A DNA stretch of 64,000 nt from Odiellus spinosus (GCA_963920705.1 CAWUCO010000080.1:620001-684000); one strand, 5' to 3'. Shown: positions 41,790 through 56,700, counted from the stretch's first letter. Notes: a model not told the origin generated them from the letters alone. Numbers and translations are program-made.

Positions 41790-44700
41790 TTCCCAAGTAT
41801 AGATTCACAAATTTCCCTAGAATAGATTCACAAATTTCTCAAGTATAGATTCACAAATTTCCCAAGTATAGACTAACATATTTCCCAAGTATAGATTCAC
41901 AAATTTCCCAAGTATAGATTCACAAATTTTACAAATATAGATTCACAAATTTTCCATGTATAGATTCACAACTTTCCCAAGTATAGATTCACAAATTTTC
42001 CAAATATAAATTCACAAATTTCCCAAGTATAGATTCACAAATTTCTCAAGTATAGATTCACAAATTTCCCAAGTATAGACTAACATATTTCCGAAGTATA
42101 GATTCACAAATTTCCCAATTATAGATTCACAAATTTCCCAAGTATGGATTCACAAATTTTCCAAATATAGATTCACAAATTTCAGAAGTATAGATTCACA
42201 AATTTCCCAAGTATGATTCACAAATTTCCTAAGTATAGATTCACAAATTTCTCAAGTATAGATTCACAAATTTCCCACGTATAGATTCACAAATTTCCCA
42301 TGTATAGATTCACAAATTTCCCATGTATAGATTCACAAATTTCCCAAGTATAGATTCACAAACTTCCCAAGTATAGATTCACAAATTTTCCATGTATAGA
42401 TTCACAAATTCACCAAGTATAGATTCACAAATTTCAGAAGTATAGATTCACAAATTTCCCAAGTATGATTCACAAATTTCCCAAGTATAGATTCACAAAT
42501 TTCTCAAGTATAGATTCACAAATTTCCCACGTATAGATTCACAAATTTCCCATGTATAGATTCACAAATTTCCCAAGTATATATTCACAAATTTCCCAAG
42601 TATAGATTCACAAATTTCCCAAGTATAGATTCACAAATATCCCAAGTATAGATTCACAAATTTCCCATGTATAGATTCACAAATTTCCCATGCATAGATT
42701 CACAAATTTCCCAAGTATAGATTCACAAATTTCCCAAGTATGATTCAAAAATTTCCCAAGTATAGATTCACAAATTTCCCAAGTATAGATTCACAAATTT
42801 CCCAAGTATAGATTTACAAATTTCCCAAGTATAGATTCACAAATTTCCCAAGTATAGATTCACAAATTTCTCAAGTATAGATTCACAAATTTCCCAAGTA
42901 TAGACTAATATATTTCCCAAGTATAGATTCACAAATTTCCCAATTATAGATTCACAAATTTCCCAAGTATAGATTCACAAATTTCCCAATTATAGATTCA
43001 CAAATTTCCCAAGTATAGATTCACAAATTTCCCAAGTATAGATTCACAAATTTCTCAAGTATAGATTCACAAATTTCCCAAGTATAGACTAATATATTTC
43101 CCAAGTATAGATTCACAAATTTCCCAAGTATAGATTCACAAATTTCCCAAGTATAGATTCACAAATTTTCCCAAGTATAGATTCACAAATTTCCCAAGTA
43201 TAGATTCACAAATTTCCCAAGTATAGATTCACAAATTTTCCTAGTAAGATCCAAAAATTTCCCAAGTATAGATCCACAAATTTCCCAAGTATAAATCCAC
43301 AAATTTTTCAAGTATAGATTCACAAATTTCCCAAGTATAGATTCACAAATTTTCCAAATATAGATTCACAAATTTTCCAAGTATAGATCCACAAATTTCC
43401 CAAGTATAGATCCACAAATTTCCCTAGTATAGATCCACAAATTTCCCAAGTATAGATTCACAAATTTCCCAAGTATAGATTTACAAATTTCCCAAGTATA
43501 GATTCACAAATTTTCCAAATATAGATTCACAAATTTTTCAAATATAGATTCACAAATTTCCCAAGTATAGATTGACAAATTTCCCAAGTATAAATCCACA
43601 AATTTCTCAAGAATAGATTCACAAATTTCCCAAGTATAGATTCACAAATTTTCCAAATATAGATTCACAAATTTTCCAAGTATAGATTCACAAATTTCCC
43701 AAGTATAGATTCACAAATTTTCCTAGTATAGATCCACAAATTTCCCATGTATAGATTCACAAATTTCCCATGTATAGTTTCACAAATTTCCGAAGTATAG
43801 ATTCACAAATTTCCCAAGTATGATTCAAAAAATTCCCAAGTAAAGATTCACAAATTTCCCAAGAATAGATTCACAAATTTTCCCAAGTATAGATTCACAA
43901 ATTTCCCAAGTATAGATTCACAAATTTCCCAAGTATAGATTCACAAATTTCTCAAGTATAGATTCAAAAATTTCCCAAGTATAGACTAACATATTTCCGA
44001 AGTATAGATTCACAAATTTCCCAATTATAGATTCACAAATTTCCCAAGTATAGATTCACAAATTTTCCAAATATAGATTCACAAATTTTCCATGTATAGA
44101 TTCACAAATTCACCAAGTATAGATTCACAAATTTCAGAAGTATAGATTCACAAATTTCCCATGCATAGATTCACAAATTTCCCATGCATAGATTCACAAA
44201 TTTCCCAAGTATAGATTCACAAATTTCCCAAGTATGATTCAAAAATTTCCCAAGTATAGATTCACAAATTTCCCTAGAATAGATTCACAAATTTCTCAAG
44301 TATAGATTCACAAATTTCCCAAGTATAGACTAACATATTTCCCAAGTATAGATTCACAAATTTCCCAAGTATAGATTCACAAATTTTACAAATATAGATT
44401 CACAAATTTTCCATGTATAGATTCACAACTTTCCCAAGTATAGATTCACAAATTTTCCAAATATAAATTCACAAATTTCCCAAGTATAGATTCACAAATT
44501 TCTCAAGTATAGATTCACAAATTTCCCAAGTATAGACTAACATATTTCCGAAGTATAGATTCACAAATTTCCCAATTATAGATTCACAAATTTCCCAAGT
44601 ATGGATTCACAAATTTTCCAAATATAGATTCACAAATTTCAGAAGTATAGATTCACAAATTTCCCAAGTATGATTCACAAATTTCCTAAGTATAGATTCA

Positions 44701-46600
44701 CAAATTTCTCAAGTATAGATTCACAAATTTCCCACGTATAGATTCACAAATTTCCCATGTATAGATTCACAAATTTCCCATGTATAGATTCACAAATTTC
44801 CCAAGTATAGATTCACAAACTTCCCAAGTATAGATTCACAAATTTTCCATGTATAGATTCACAAATTCACCAAGTATAGATTCACAAATTTCAGAAGTAT
44901 AGATTCACAAATTTCCCAAGTATGATTCACAAATTTCCCAAGTATAGATTCACAAATTTCTCAAGTATAGATTCACAAATTTCCCACGTATAGATTCACA
45001 AATTTCCCATGTATAGATTCACAAATTTCCCAAGTATATATTCACAAATTTCCCAAGTATAGATTCACAAATTTCCCAAGTATAGATTCACAAATATCCC
45101 AAGTATAGATTCACAAATTTCCCATGTATAGATTCACAAATTTCCCATGCATAGATTCACAAATTTCCCAAGTATAGATTCACAAATTTCCCAAGTATGA
45201 TTCAAAAATTTCCCAAGTATAGATTCACAAATTTCCCAAGTATAGATTCACAAATTTCCCAAGTATAGATTTACAAATTTCCCAAGTATAGATTCACAAA
45301 TTTCCCAAGTATAGATTCACAAATTTCTCAAGTATAGATTCACAAATTTCCCAAGTATAGACTAATATATTTCCCAAGTATAGATTCACAAATTTCCCAA
45401 TTATAGATTCACAAATTTCCCAAGTATAGATTCACAAATTTCCCAATTATAGATTCACAAATTTCCCAAGTATAGATTCACAAATTTCCCAAGTATAGAT
45501 TCACAAATTTCTCAAGTATAGATTCACAAATTTCCCAAGTATAGACTAATATATTTCCCAAGTATAGAATCACAAATTTCCCAAGTATAGATTCACAAAT
45601 TTCCCAAGTATAGATTCACAAATTTTCCCAAGTATAGATTCACAAATTTCCCAAGTATAGATTCACAAATTTCCCAAGTATAGATTCACAAATTTCCCAA
45701 GTATAGATTCACAAATTTTCCAAATATACATTCACAAATTTTCCTAGTAAGATCCAAAAATTTCCCAAGTATAGATCCACAAATTTCCCAAGTATAAATC
45801 CACAAATTTTTCAAGTATAGATTCACAAATTTCCCAAGTATAGATTCACAAATTTTCCAAATATAGATTCACAAATTTTCCAAGTATAGATCCACAAATT
45901 TCCCAAGTATAGATCCACAAATTTCCCTAGTATAGATCCACAAATTTCCCAAGTATAGATTCACAAATTTCCCAAGTATAGATTTACAAATTTCCCAAGT
46001 ATAGATTCACAAATTTTCCAAATATAGATTCACAAATTTTTCAAATATAGATTCACAAATTTCCCAAGTATAGATTGACAAATTTCCCAAGTATAAATCC
46101 ACAAATTTCTCAAGAATAGATTCACAAATTTCCCAAGTATAGATTCACAAATTTTCCAAATATAGATTCACAAATTTTCCAAGTATAGATTCACAAATTT
46201 CCCAAGTATAGATTCACAAATTTTCCTAGTATAGATCCACAAATTTCCCATGTATAGATTCACAAATTTCCCATGTATAGTTTCACAAATTTCCGAAGTA
46301 TAGATTCACAAATTTCCCAAGTATGATTCAAAAAATTCCCAAGTAAAGATTCACAAATTTCCCAAGAATAGATTCACAAATTTTCCCAAGTATAGATTCA
46401 CAAATTTCCCAAGTATAGATTCACAAATTTCCCAAGTATAGATTCACAAATTTCTCAAGTATAGATTCAAAAATTTCCCAAGTATAGACTAACATATTTC
46501 CGAAGTATAGATTCACAAATTTCCCAATTATAGATTCACAAATTTCCCAAGTATAGATTCACAAATTTTCCAAATATAGATTCACAAATTTTCCATGTAT
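41790..46600 (+). repeat. Tandem duplication of about 2.5 kb
   Basis: CCCTAGAA (41815, 44272), TTTTACAAAT (41927, 44384) and CACAACTTTCCC (near 41971, 44428) are each 2,457 bp apart. From TAGTAAGATCC (43242, 45745) to TAGTTT (43775, 46278) the offset is 2,503 bp. The 46-bp step is two extra monomers in copy 2 near 45700, one carrying the unusual ATATACATTC. Copies are about 41790-44255 and 44256-46600. The left junction of copy 2 is at about 44260, where a TATGATTCAAAA context meets CCCTAGAATAG. The copies look almost identical by eye. Confidence 0.88.
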
Positions 46601-46842
46601 AGATTCACAAATTTCTCAAGTATAGATTCACAAATTTCAGAAGTATAGATTCAAAAATTTCCCAAGTATGATTCACAAATTTCCCAAGTATAGATTCACA
46701 AATTTCTCAAGTATAGATTCACAAATTTCCCACGTATAGATTCACAAATTTCCCATGTATAGATTCACAAATTTCCCATGTATAGATTCACAAATTTCCC
46801 AAGTATGATTCACAAATTTCCCAAGTATAGATTCACAAATTT

Positions 46843-49160
46843 CCTCAGTATAGATTCACAAATTTCCCAATTATAGATTCACAAATTTCCAGAGTATAGA
46901 TTCACAAATTTCCCATGTATAGATTCACAAATTTCCCATGTATAGATTCACAAATTTCCCAAGTATAGATTCACAAATTTCCCAAGTATGATTCAAAAAT
47001 TTCCCAAGTATAGATTCACAAATTTCCCAAGTATAGATTCACAAATTTCCCAAGAATAGATTCACAAATTTCTCAAGTATAGATTCACAAATTTCCCAAG
47101 TATAGACTAACATATTTCCCAAGTATAGATTCACAAATTTCCCATGTATAGATTCACAAATTTCCCAAGTATAGATTCACAAATTTCCCAAGTATGATTC
47201 AAAAATTTCCCAAGTATAGATTCACAAATTTCCCAAGAATAGATTCACAAATTTTCCCAAATATAGATTCACAAATTTTCCATGTATATATTCACAAATT
47301 TCCCAAGTATAGATTCACAAATTTCAGAAGTATAGATTCACAAATTTTCCTAGCATAGATCCACAAATTTTCCAAGTATAGATCCACAAATTTCCCAAGT
47401 ATAAATCCACAAATTTTTCAAGTATAGATTCACAAATTTCCCAAGTATAGATACACAAATTTTCCAAATATAGATTCACAAATTTTCCAAGTATAGATTT
47501 ACAAATTTCCCAAGTATAGATCCACAAATTTCCCTAGTATAGATCCACAAATTTCCCAAGTATAGATTCACAAATTTCCCAAGTATAGATTTACAAATTT
47601 CCCAAGTATAGATTCACAAATTTCCCAAGTATAGATTCACAAATTTCCCAAATATAAATTCACAAATTTCCCAAGTATAAATTCACAAATTTCCCAAGTA
47701 TAAATTCACAAATTTCCCATGTATAGATTCACAAATTTCCCAAGTATAGATTCACAAATTTCCTCAGTATAGATTCACAAATTTCCCAATTATAGATTCA
47801 CAAATTTCCAGAGTATAGATTCACAAATTTCCCATGTATAGATTCACAAATTTCCCATGTATAGATTCACAAATTTCCCTAGTATAGATTCACAAATTTC
47901 CCAAGTATGATTCAAAAATTTCCCAAGTATAGATTCACAAATTTCCCAAGTATAGATTCACAAATTTCCCAAGTATAGATTCACAAATTTCCCAAGAATA
48001 GATTCACAAATTTCTCAAGTATAGATTCACAAATTTCCCAAGTATAGACTGACATATTTCCCAAGTATAGATTCACAAATTTCCCATGTATAGATTCACA
48101 AATTTCCCAAGTATAGATTCACAAATTTCCCAAGTATGATTCAAAAATTTCCCAAGTATAGATTCACAAATTTCCCAAGAATAGATTCACAAATTTTCCT
48201 AGCATAGATCCACAAATTTTCCAAGTATAGATCCACAAATTTCCCAAGTATAAATCCACAAATTTTTCAAGTATAGATTCACAAATTTCCCAAGTATAGA
48301 TACACAAATTTTCCAAATATAGATTCACAAATTTTCCAAGTATAGATTTACAAATTTCCCAAGTATAGATCCACAAATTTCCCTAGTATAGATCCACAAA
48401 TTTCCCAAGTATAGATTCACAAATTTCCCAAGTATAGATTTACAAATTTCCCAAGTATAGATTCACAAATTTCCCAAGTATAGATTCACAAATTTCCCAA
48501 ATATAAATTCACAAATTTCCCAAGTATAAATTCACAAATTTCCCAAGTATAAATTCACAAATTTCCCATGTATAGATTCACAAATTTCCCAAGTATAGAT
48601 TCACAAATTTCCTCAGTATAGATTCACAAATTTCCCAATTATAGATTCACAAATTTCCAGAGTATAGATTCACAAATTTCCCATGTATAGATTCACAAAT
48701 TTCCCATGTATAGATTCACAAATTTCCCTAGTATAGATTCACAAATTTCCCAAGTATGATTCAAAAATTTCCCAAGTATAGATTCACAAATTTCCCAAGT
48801 ATAGATTCACAAATTTCCCAAGTATAGATTCACAAATTTCCCAAGAATAGATTCACAAATTTCTCAAGTATAGATTCACAAATTTCCCAAGTATAGACTG
48901 ACATATTTCCCAAGTATAGATTCACAAATTTCCCATGTATAGATTCACAAATTTCCCAAGTATAGATTCACAAATTTCCCAAGTATGATTCAAAAATTTC
49001 CCAAGTATAGATTCACAAATTTCCCAAGAATAGATTCACAAATTTTCCTAGCATAGATCCACAAATTTTCCAAGTATAGATCCACAAATTTCCCAAGTAT
49101 AAATCCACAAATTTTTCAAGTATAGATTCACAAATTTCCCAAGTATAGATTCACAAATTT
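46843..49160 (+). repeat. 849-bp tandem array, about three copies
   Basis: TAGCATAGATCC starts at 47351, 48200 and 49049, exactly 849 bp apart each time. The rare GACTGACATATTT core, seen nowhere else in the window, occurs at 48047 and 48896, also 849 bp apart, and CCTCAG occurs at 47762 and 48611. The preceding CCTCAG at 46843 is 919 bp upstream (40 monomers minus 1 bp), so that copy is about three monomers longer. The third copy breaks off soon after 49130, where the TAGATACAC and following GATCC monomers are missing. Confidence 0.88.
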
Positions 49161-49179
49161 CCCAAGTATAGATTTACAA

Positions 49180-49480
49180 ATTTCCCAAGTATAGATTCAC
49201 AAATTTCCCAAGTATAGATTCACAAATTTCCCAAATATAAATTTCCCAACTATAAATTCACAAATTTCCCAAGTATAAATTCACAAATTTCCCATGTATA
49301 GATTCACAAATTTCCCAAGTATAGATTTACAAATTTCCCAAGTATAGATTCACAAATTTCCCAAGTATAGATTCACAAATTTCCCAAATATAAATTTCCC
49401 AACTATAAATTCACAAATTTCCCAAGTATAAATTCACAAATTTCCCATGTATAGATTCACAAATTTCCCAAGTATAGATT
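49180..49480 (+). repeat. 153-bp tandem duplication carrying a 15-bp truncated monomer
   Basis: A monomer lacking eight core bases (TATAAATTTCCCAAC, 15 bp) occurs twice, with TAAATTTCCC starting at 49238 and 49391. The 153-bp spacing equals six full monomers plus the 15-bp one. The deletion therefore arose once and was copied in a local duplication. This is the only place in the window where I noticed a monomer shortened this strongly. Confidence 0.87.
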
Positions 49481-49719
49481 CACAAATTTCCCAAATATAG
49501 ATTCACAAATTTCCCAAGAATAGATTCACAAATTTCCCAAGTATAGATTCACAAATTTCCCAAGTATAGATTCACAAATTTCCCAAGTATAGACTAACAT
49601 ATTTCCCAAGTATAGATTCACAAATTTCCCAAGTATAGATTCACAAATTTCCCAAGTATAGATTCACAAATTTCCCAAGTATAGATTCACAAATTTCTCA
49701 AGTATAGATTCACAAATTT

Positions 49720-49993
49720 CCCACGTATATATTCACAAATTTCCCATGTATAGATTCACGAATTTCCCATGTATAGATTCACAAATTTCCCAAGTATGAT
49801 TCACAAATTTCCCAAGTATAGATTCACAAATTTCCCCAGTATAGATTCACAAATTTCCCACGTATATATTCACAAATTTCCCATGTATAGATTCACGAAT
49901 TTCCCATGTATAGATTCACAAATTTCCCAAGTATGATTCACAAATTTCCCAAGTATAGATTCACAAATTTCCCCAGTATAGATTCACAAATTT
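49720..49993 (+). repeat. 137-bp tandem duplication with private variants
   Basis: CCCACGTATATATTC followed by CCCATG and GATTCACGAATTT occurs at 49720 and 49857, 137 bp apart (six monomers, one of them the 22-bp TATGATTCAC). The paired variants CGTATATATTC and CACGAATTT are not linked this way elsewhere, so the doublet is a clean local event. Confidence 0.85.
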
Positions 49994-51229
49994 CCCAATT
50001 ATAGATTCACAAATTTCCAGAGTATAGATTCACAAATTTCCCAAGTATAGATTCACAAATTTCCCAAGTATAGATTCACAAATATCCCAAGTATAGATTC
50101 ACAAATTTCCCATGTATAGATTCACAAATTTCCCATGTATAGATTCACAAATTTCCCAAGTATAGATTCACAAATTTCCCAAGTATGATTCAAAAATTTC
50201 CCAAGTATAGATTCACAAATTTCCCAAGTATAGATTCACAAATTTTCCCAAATATAGATTCACAAATTTCCCAAGTATAGATTCACAAATTTCCCAAGAA
50301 TAGATTCACAAATTTCTCAAGTATAGATTCACAAATTTCCCAAGTATAGACTAACATATTTCCCAAGTATAGATTCACAAACTTCCCAAGTATAGATTCA
50401 CAAATTTTCCAAATATAGATTCACAAATTTCCCATGTATAGATTCACAAATTTCCCAAGTATAGATTCACAAATTTCCCAAGAATAGATTCACAAATTTT
50501 CCCAAGTATAGATTCACAAATTTCCCAAGTATAGATTCACCAATTTCCCAAGTATAGATTCATAAATTTCTCAAGTATAGATTCACAAATTTCCCAAGTA
50601 TAGACTAACATATTTCCCAAGTATAGATTCACAAATTTCCCAATTATAGATTCACAAATTTCCCAAGTATAGATTCACAAATTTTCCAAATATAGATTCA
50701 CAAATTTTCCATGTATAGATTCACAAATTTCCCAAGTATAGATTCACAAATTTCAGAAGTATAGATTCACAAATTTCCCACGTATAGATTCACAAATTTC
50801 CCATGTATAGATTCACAAATTTCCCATGTATAGATTCACAAATTTCCCAAGTATGATTCACAAATTTCCCAAGTATAGATTCACAAATTTCCTCAGTATA
50901 GATTCACAAATTTCCCAATTATAGATTCACAAATTTCCAGAGTATAGATTCACAAATTTCCCATGTATAGATTCAGAAATTTCCCATGTATAGATTCACA
51001 AATTTCCCAAGTATAGATTCACAAATTTCCCAAGTATGATTCAAAAATTTCCCAAGTATAGATTCACAAATTTCCCAAGTATAGATTCACAAATTTCCCA
51101 AGTATAGATTCACAAATTTCCCAAGAATAGATTCAAAAATTTCTCAAGTATAGATTCACAAATTTCCCAAGTATAGACTAACATATTTCCCAAGTATAGA
51201 TTCACAAATTTCCCAAGTATGATTCAAAA

Positions 51230-52750
51230 ATTTCCCAAGTGTAGATTCACAAATTTCCCAAGAATAGATTCACAAATTTTCCCAAATATAGATTCACAAA
51301 TTTTCCATGTATATATTCACAAATTTCCCAAGTATAGATTCACAAATTTCAGAAGTATAGATTCACAAATTTTCCTAGCATAGATCCACAAATTTCCCAA
51401 GTATAGATCCACAAATTTCCCAAGTATAAATCCACAAATTTTTCAAGTATAGATTCACAAATTTCCCAAGTATGGATACACAAATTTTCCAAATATAGAT
51501 TCACAAATTTTCCAAGTATAGATTTACAAATTTCCCAAGTATAGATCCACAAATTTCCCTAGTATAGATCCACAAATTTCCCAAGTATAGATTCACAAAT
51601 TTCCCAAGTATAGATTTACAAATTTCCCAAGTATAGATTCACAAATTTCCCAAGTATAGATTCACAAATTTCCCAAATATAAATTCACAAATTTCCCAAG
51701 TATAAATTCACAAATTTCCCAAGTATAAATTCACAAATTTCCCATGTATAGATTCACAAATTTCCCAAGTATAGATTCACAAATTTCCCAAATATAGATT
51801 CACAAATTTCCCAAGAATAGATTCACAAATTTCCCAAGTATAGATTCACAAATTTCTCAAGTATAGATTCACAAATTTCCCAAGTATAGACTAACATATT
51901 TCCCAAGTATAGATTCACAAATTTCCCAAGTATAGATTCACAAATTTCCCAAGTATAGATTCACAAATTTCCCAAGTATAGATTCACAAATTTCTCAAGT
52001 ATAGATTCACAAATTTCCCACGTATAGATTCACAAATTTCCCATGTATAGATTCACAAATTTCCCATGTATAGATTCACAAATTTCCCAAGTATGATTCA
52101 CAAATTTCCCAAGTATATATTCACAAATTTCCCCAGTATAGATTCACAAATTTCCCAATTATAGATTCACAAATTTCCAGAGTATAGATTCACAAATTTC
52201 CCAAGTATAGATTCACAAATTTCCCAAGTATAGATTCACAAATATCCCAAGTATAGATTCACAAATTTCCCAAGAATAGATTCACAAATTTCTCAAGTAT
52301 AGATTCACAAATTTCCCAAGTATAGACTAACATATTTCCCAAGTATAGATTCACAAATTTCCCATGTATTGATTCACAAATTTCCCAAGTATGATTCAAA
52401 AATTTCCCAAGTATAGATTCACAAATTTCCCAAGAATAGATTCACAAATTTTCCCAAATATAGATTCACAAATTTTCCATGTATATATTCACAAATTTCC
52501 CAAGTATAGATTCACAAATTTCAGAAGTATAGATTCACAAATTTTCCTAGCATAGATCCACAAATTTCCCAAGTAGAGATCCACAAATTTCCCAAGTATA
52601 AATCCACAAATTTTTCAAGTATAGATTCACAAATTTCCCAAGTATAGATACACAAATTTTCCAAATATAGATTCACAAATTTTCCAAGTATAGATTTACA
52701 AATTTCCCAAGTATAGATCCACAAATTTCCCTAGTATAGATTCACAAATT
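51230..52750 (+). repeat. 1,172-bp offset duplication
   Basis: TAGCATAGATCC starts at 51376 and 52548, 1,172 bp apart (51 monomers minus 1 bp). Both copies have the surrounding order TTTTCCCAAATAT, TTTTCCATGTATATATTC, CAGAAG, TAGCATAG, GATCC monomers, TAGATACAC and GATTTAC. The first continues into three TATAAATTC monomers after GATCC monomers; the second is shortened at that point. No GATCC monomer was seen from about 52.75 to 61.14 kb. Confidence 0.8.
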
Positions 52751-53759
52751 TCCCAAGTATAGATTCACAAATTTCCCAAATATAAATTCACAAATTTCCC
52801 AAGTATAAATTCACAAATTTCCCAAGTATAAATTCACAAATTTCCATGGATAGATTCACAAATTTCCCAAGTATAGATTCACAAATTTCCCAAATATAGA
52901 TTCACAAATTTCCCAAGAATAGATTCACAAATTTCCCAAGTATAGATTCACAAATTTCTCAAGTATAGATTCACAAATTTCCCAAGTATAGACTAACATA
53001 TTTCCCAAGTATAGATTCACAAATTTCCCAAGTATAGATTCACAAATTTCCCAAGTATAGATTCACAAATTTCCCAAGTATAGATTCACAAATTTCTCAA
53101 GTATAGATTCACAAATTTCCCACGTATAGATTCACAAATTTCCCATGTATAGATTCACAAATTTCCCATGTATAGATTCACAAATTTCCCAAGTATGATT
53201 CACAAATTTCCCAAGTATAGATTCACAAATTTCCCCAGTATAGATTCACAAATTTCCCAATTATAGATTCACAAATTTCCAGAGTATAGATTCACAAATT
53301 TCCCAAGTATAGATTCACAAATTTCCCAATTATAGATTCACAAATATCCCAAGTATAGATTCACAAATTTCCCATGTATAGATTCACAAATTTCCCATGT
53401 ATAGATTCACAAATTTCCCAAGTATAGATTCACAAATTTCCCAAGTATGATTCAAAAATTTCCCAAGTATAGATTCACAAATTTCCCAAGTATAGACTAA
53501 CAAATTTCCCAATTATAGATTCACAAATTTCCCAAGTATAGATTCACAAATTTTCCAAATATAGATTCACAAATTTTCCATGTATAGATTCAAAAATTTC
53601 CCAAGTATAGATTCACAAATTTCAGAAGTATAGATTCACAAATTTCCCACGTATAGATTCACAAATTTCCCATGTATAGATTCACAAATTTCCCATGTAT
53701 AGATTCACAAATTTCCCAAGTATGATTCACAAATTTCCCAAGTATAGATTCACAAATTT

Positions 53760-56700
53760 CCCCAGTATAGATTCACAAATTTCCCAATTATAGATTCACA
53801 AATTTCCAGAGTATAGATTCACAAATTTCCCAAGTATAGATTCACAAATTTTCCAAATATAAATTCACAAATTTTCCAAATATAGATTCACAAATTTCCC
53901 AAGTATAGACTAACATATTTCCCAAGTATAGATTCACAAATTTCCCAAGTATAGATTCACAAATTTCCCAAGTATAGATTCACAAATTTTCCAAATATAG
54001 ATTCACAAATTTCCCAAGTATAGATTCACAAATTTCCCAAGTATAGATTCACAAATTTCCCATGTATAGATTCACAAATTTCCCATGTATAGATTCACAA
54101 ATTTCCCAAGTATAGATTCACAAATTTTCCAAGTATAGATTCACAAATTTCCCATGTATAGATTCACAAATTTCCCATGTATAGATTCACAAATTTCCCA
54201 AGTATAGATTCACAAATTTTCCAAATATAAATTCACAAATTTTCCAAATATAGATTCACAAATTTCCCAAGTATAGACTAACATATTTCCCAAGTATAGA
54301 TTCACAAATTTCCCAAGTATAGACTAACATATTTCCCAAGTATAGATTCACAAATTTCCCAATTATAGATTCACAAATTTCCCAAGTATAGATTCACAAA
54401 TTTTCCAAATATAGATTCACAAATTTTCCATGTATAGATTCACAAATTTCCCAAGTATAGATTCACAAATTTCAGAAGTATAGATTCACAAATTTCCCAC
54501 GTATAGATTCACAAATTTCCCATGTATAGATTCACAAATTTCCCATGTATAGATTCACAAATTTCCCAAGTATGATTCACAAATTTCCCAAGTATAGATT
54601 CACAAATTTCCCCAGTATAGATTCACAAATTTCCCAATTATAGATTCACAAATTTCCAGAGTATAGATTCACAAATTTCCCAAGTATAGATTCACAAATT
54701 TTCCAAATATAAATTCACAAATTTTCCAAATATAGATTCACAAATTTCCCAAGTATAGACTAACATATTTCCCAAGTATAGATTCACAAATTTCCCAAGT
54801 ATAGATTCACAAATTTCCCAAGTATAGATTCACAAATTTTCCAAATATAGATTCACAAATTTCCCAAGTATAGATTCACAAATTTCCCAAGTATAGATTC
54901 ACAAATTTCCCATGTATAGATTCACAAATTTCCAATGTATAGATTCACAAATTTCCCAAGTATAGATTCACAAATTTCCCAAGTATAGATTCACAAATTT
55001 CCCAAATATAGATTCACAAATTTCCCAAATATAGATTCACAAATTTCCCATGTATAGATTCACAAATTTCCCAAGTATAGATTCACAAATTTCCCAAGTA
55101 TAGATTCACAAATTTCCCAAATATAGATTCACAAATTTCCCAAGAATAGATTCACAAATTTCCCATGTATAGATTCACAAATTTCCCAAGTATAGATTCA
55201 CAAATTTCTCAAGTATAGATTCACAAATTTCCCAAGTATAGACTAACATATTTCCCAAGTATAGATTCACAAATTTCCCAAGTATAGACTAACATATTTC
55301 CCAAGTATAGATTCACAAATTTCCCAAGTATAGATTCACAAATTTCCCAAGTATAGATTCACAAATTTCCCAATTATAGATTCACAAATTTCCCAAGTAT
55401 AGATTCACAAATTTTCCAAATATAGATTCACAAATTTTCCATGTATAGATTCACAAATTTCCCAAGTATAGATTCACAAATTTCAGAAGTATAGATTCAC
55501 AAATTTCCCACGTATAGATTCACAAATTTCCCATGTATAGATTCACAAATTTCCCATGTATAGATTCACAAATTTCCCAAGTATGATTCACAAATTTCCC
55601 AAGTATAGATTCACAAATTTCCCCAGTATAGATTCACAAATTTCCCAATTATAGATTCACAAATTTCCAGAGTATAGATTCACAAATTTCCCAAGTATAG
55701 ATTCACAAATTTTCCAAATATAAATTCACAAATTTTCCAAATATAGATTCACAAATTTCCCAAGTATAGACTAACATATTTCCCAAGTATAGATTCACAA
55801 ATTTCCCAAGTATAGATTCACAAATTTCCCAAGTATAGATTCACAAATTTTCCAAATATAGATTCACAAATTTCCCAAGTATAGATTCACAAATTTCCCA
55901 AGTATAGATTCACAAATTTCCCATGTATAGATTCACAAATTTCCCATGTATAGATTCACAAATTTCCCAAGTATAGATTCACAAATTTTCCAAGTATAGA
56001 TTCACAAATTTCCCATGTATAGATTCACAAATTTCCCATGTATAGATTCACAAATTTCCCAAGTATAGATTCACAAATTTTCCAAATATAAATTCACAAA
56101 TTTTCCAAATATAGATTCACAAATTTCCCAAGTATAGACTAACATATTTCCCAAGTATAGATTCACAAATTTCCCAAGTATAGACTAACATATTTCCCAA
56201 GTATAGATTCACAAATTTCAGAATTATAGATTCACAAATTTCCCAAGTATAGATTCACAAATTTTCCAAATATAGATTCACAAATTTTCCATGTATAGAT
56301 TCACAAATTTCCCAAGTATAGATTCACAAATTTCAGAAGTATAGATTCACAAATTTCCCACGTATAGATTCACAAATTTCCCATGTATAGATTCACAAAT
56401 TTCCCATGTATAGATTCACAAATTTCCCAAGTATGATTCACAAATTTCCCAAGTATAGATTCACAAATTTCCCCAGTATAGATTCACAAATTTCCCAATT
56501 ATAGATTCACAAATTTCCAGAGTATAGATTCACAAATTTCCCAAGTATAGATTCACAAATTTTCCAAATATAAATTCACAAATTTTCCAAATATAGATTC
56601 ACAAATTTCCCAAGTATAGACTAACATATTTCCCAAGTATAGATTCACAAATTTCCCAAGTATAGATTCACAAATTTCCCAAGTATAGATTCACAAATTT

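Noticed and set aside
49238-49400. Possible insertion or unrelated sequence at the shortened monomers
   Set aside because: It reads fully as satellite with an 8-bp core deletion; no foreign bases are present.
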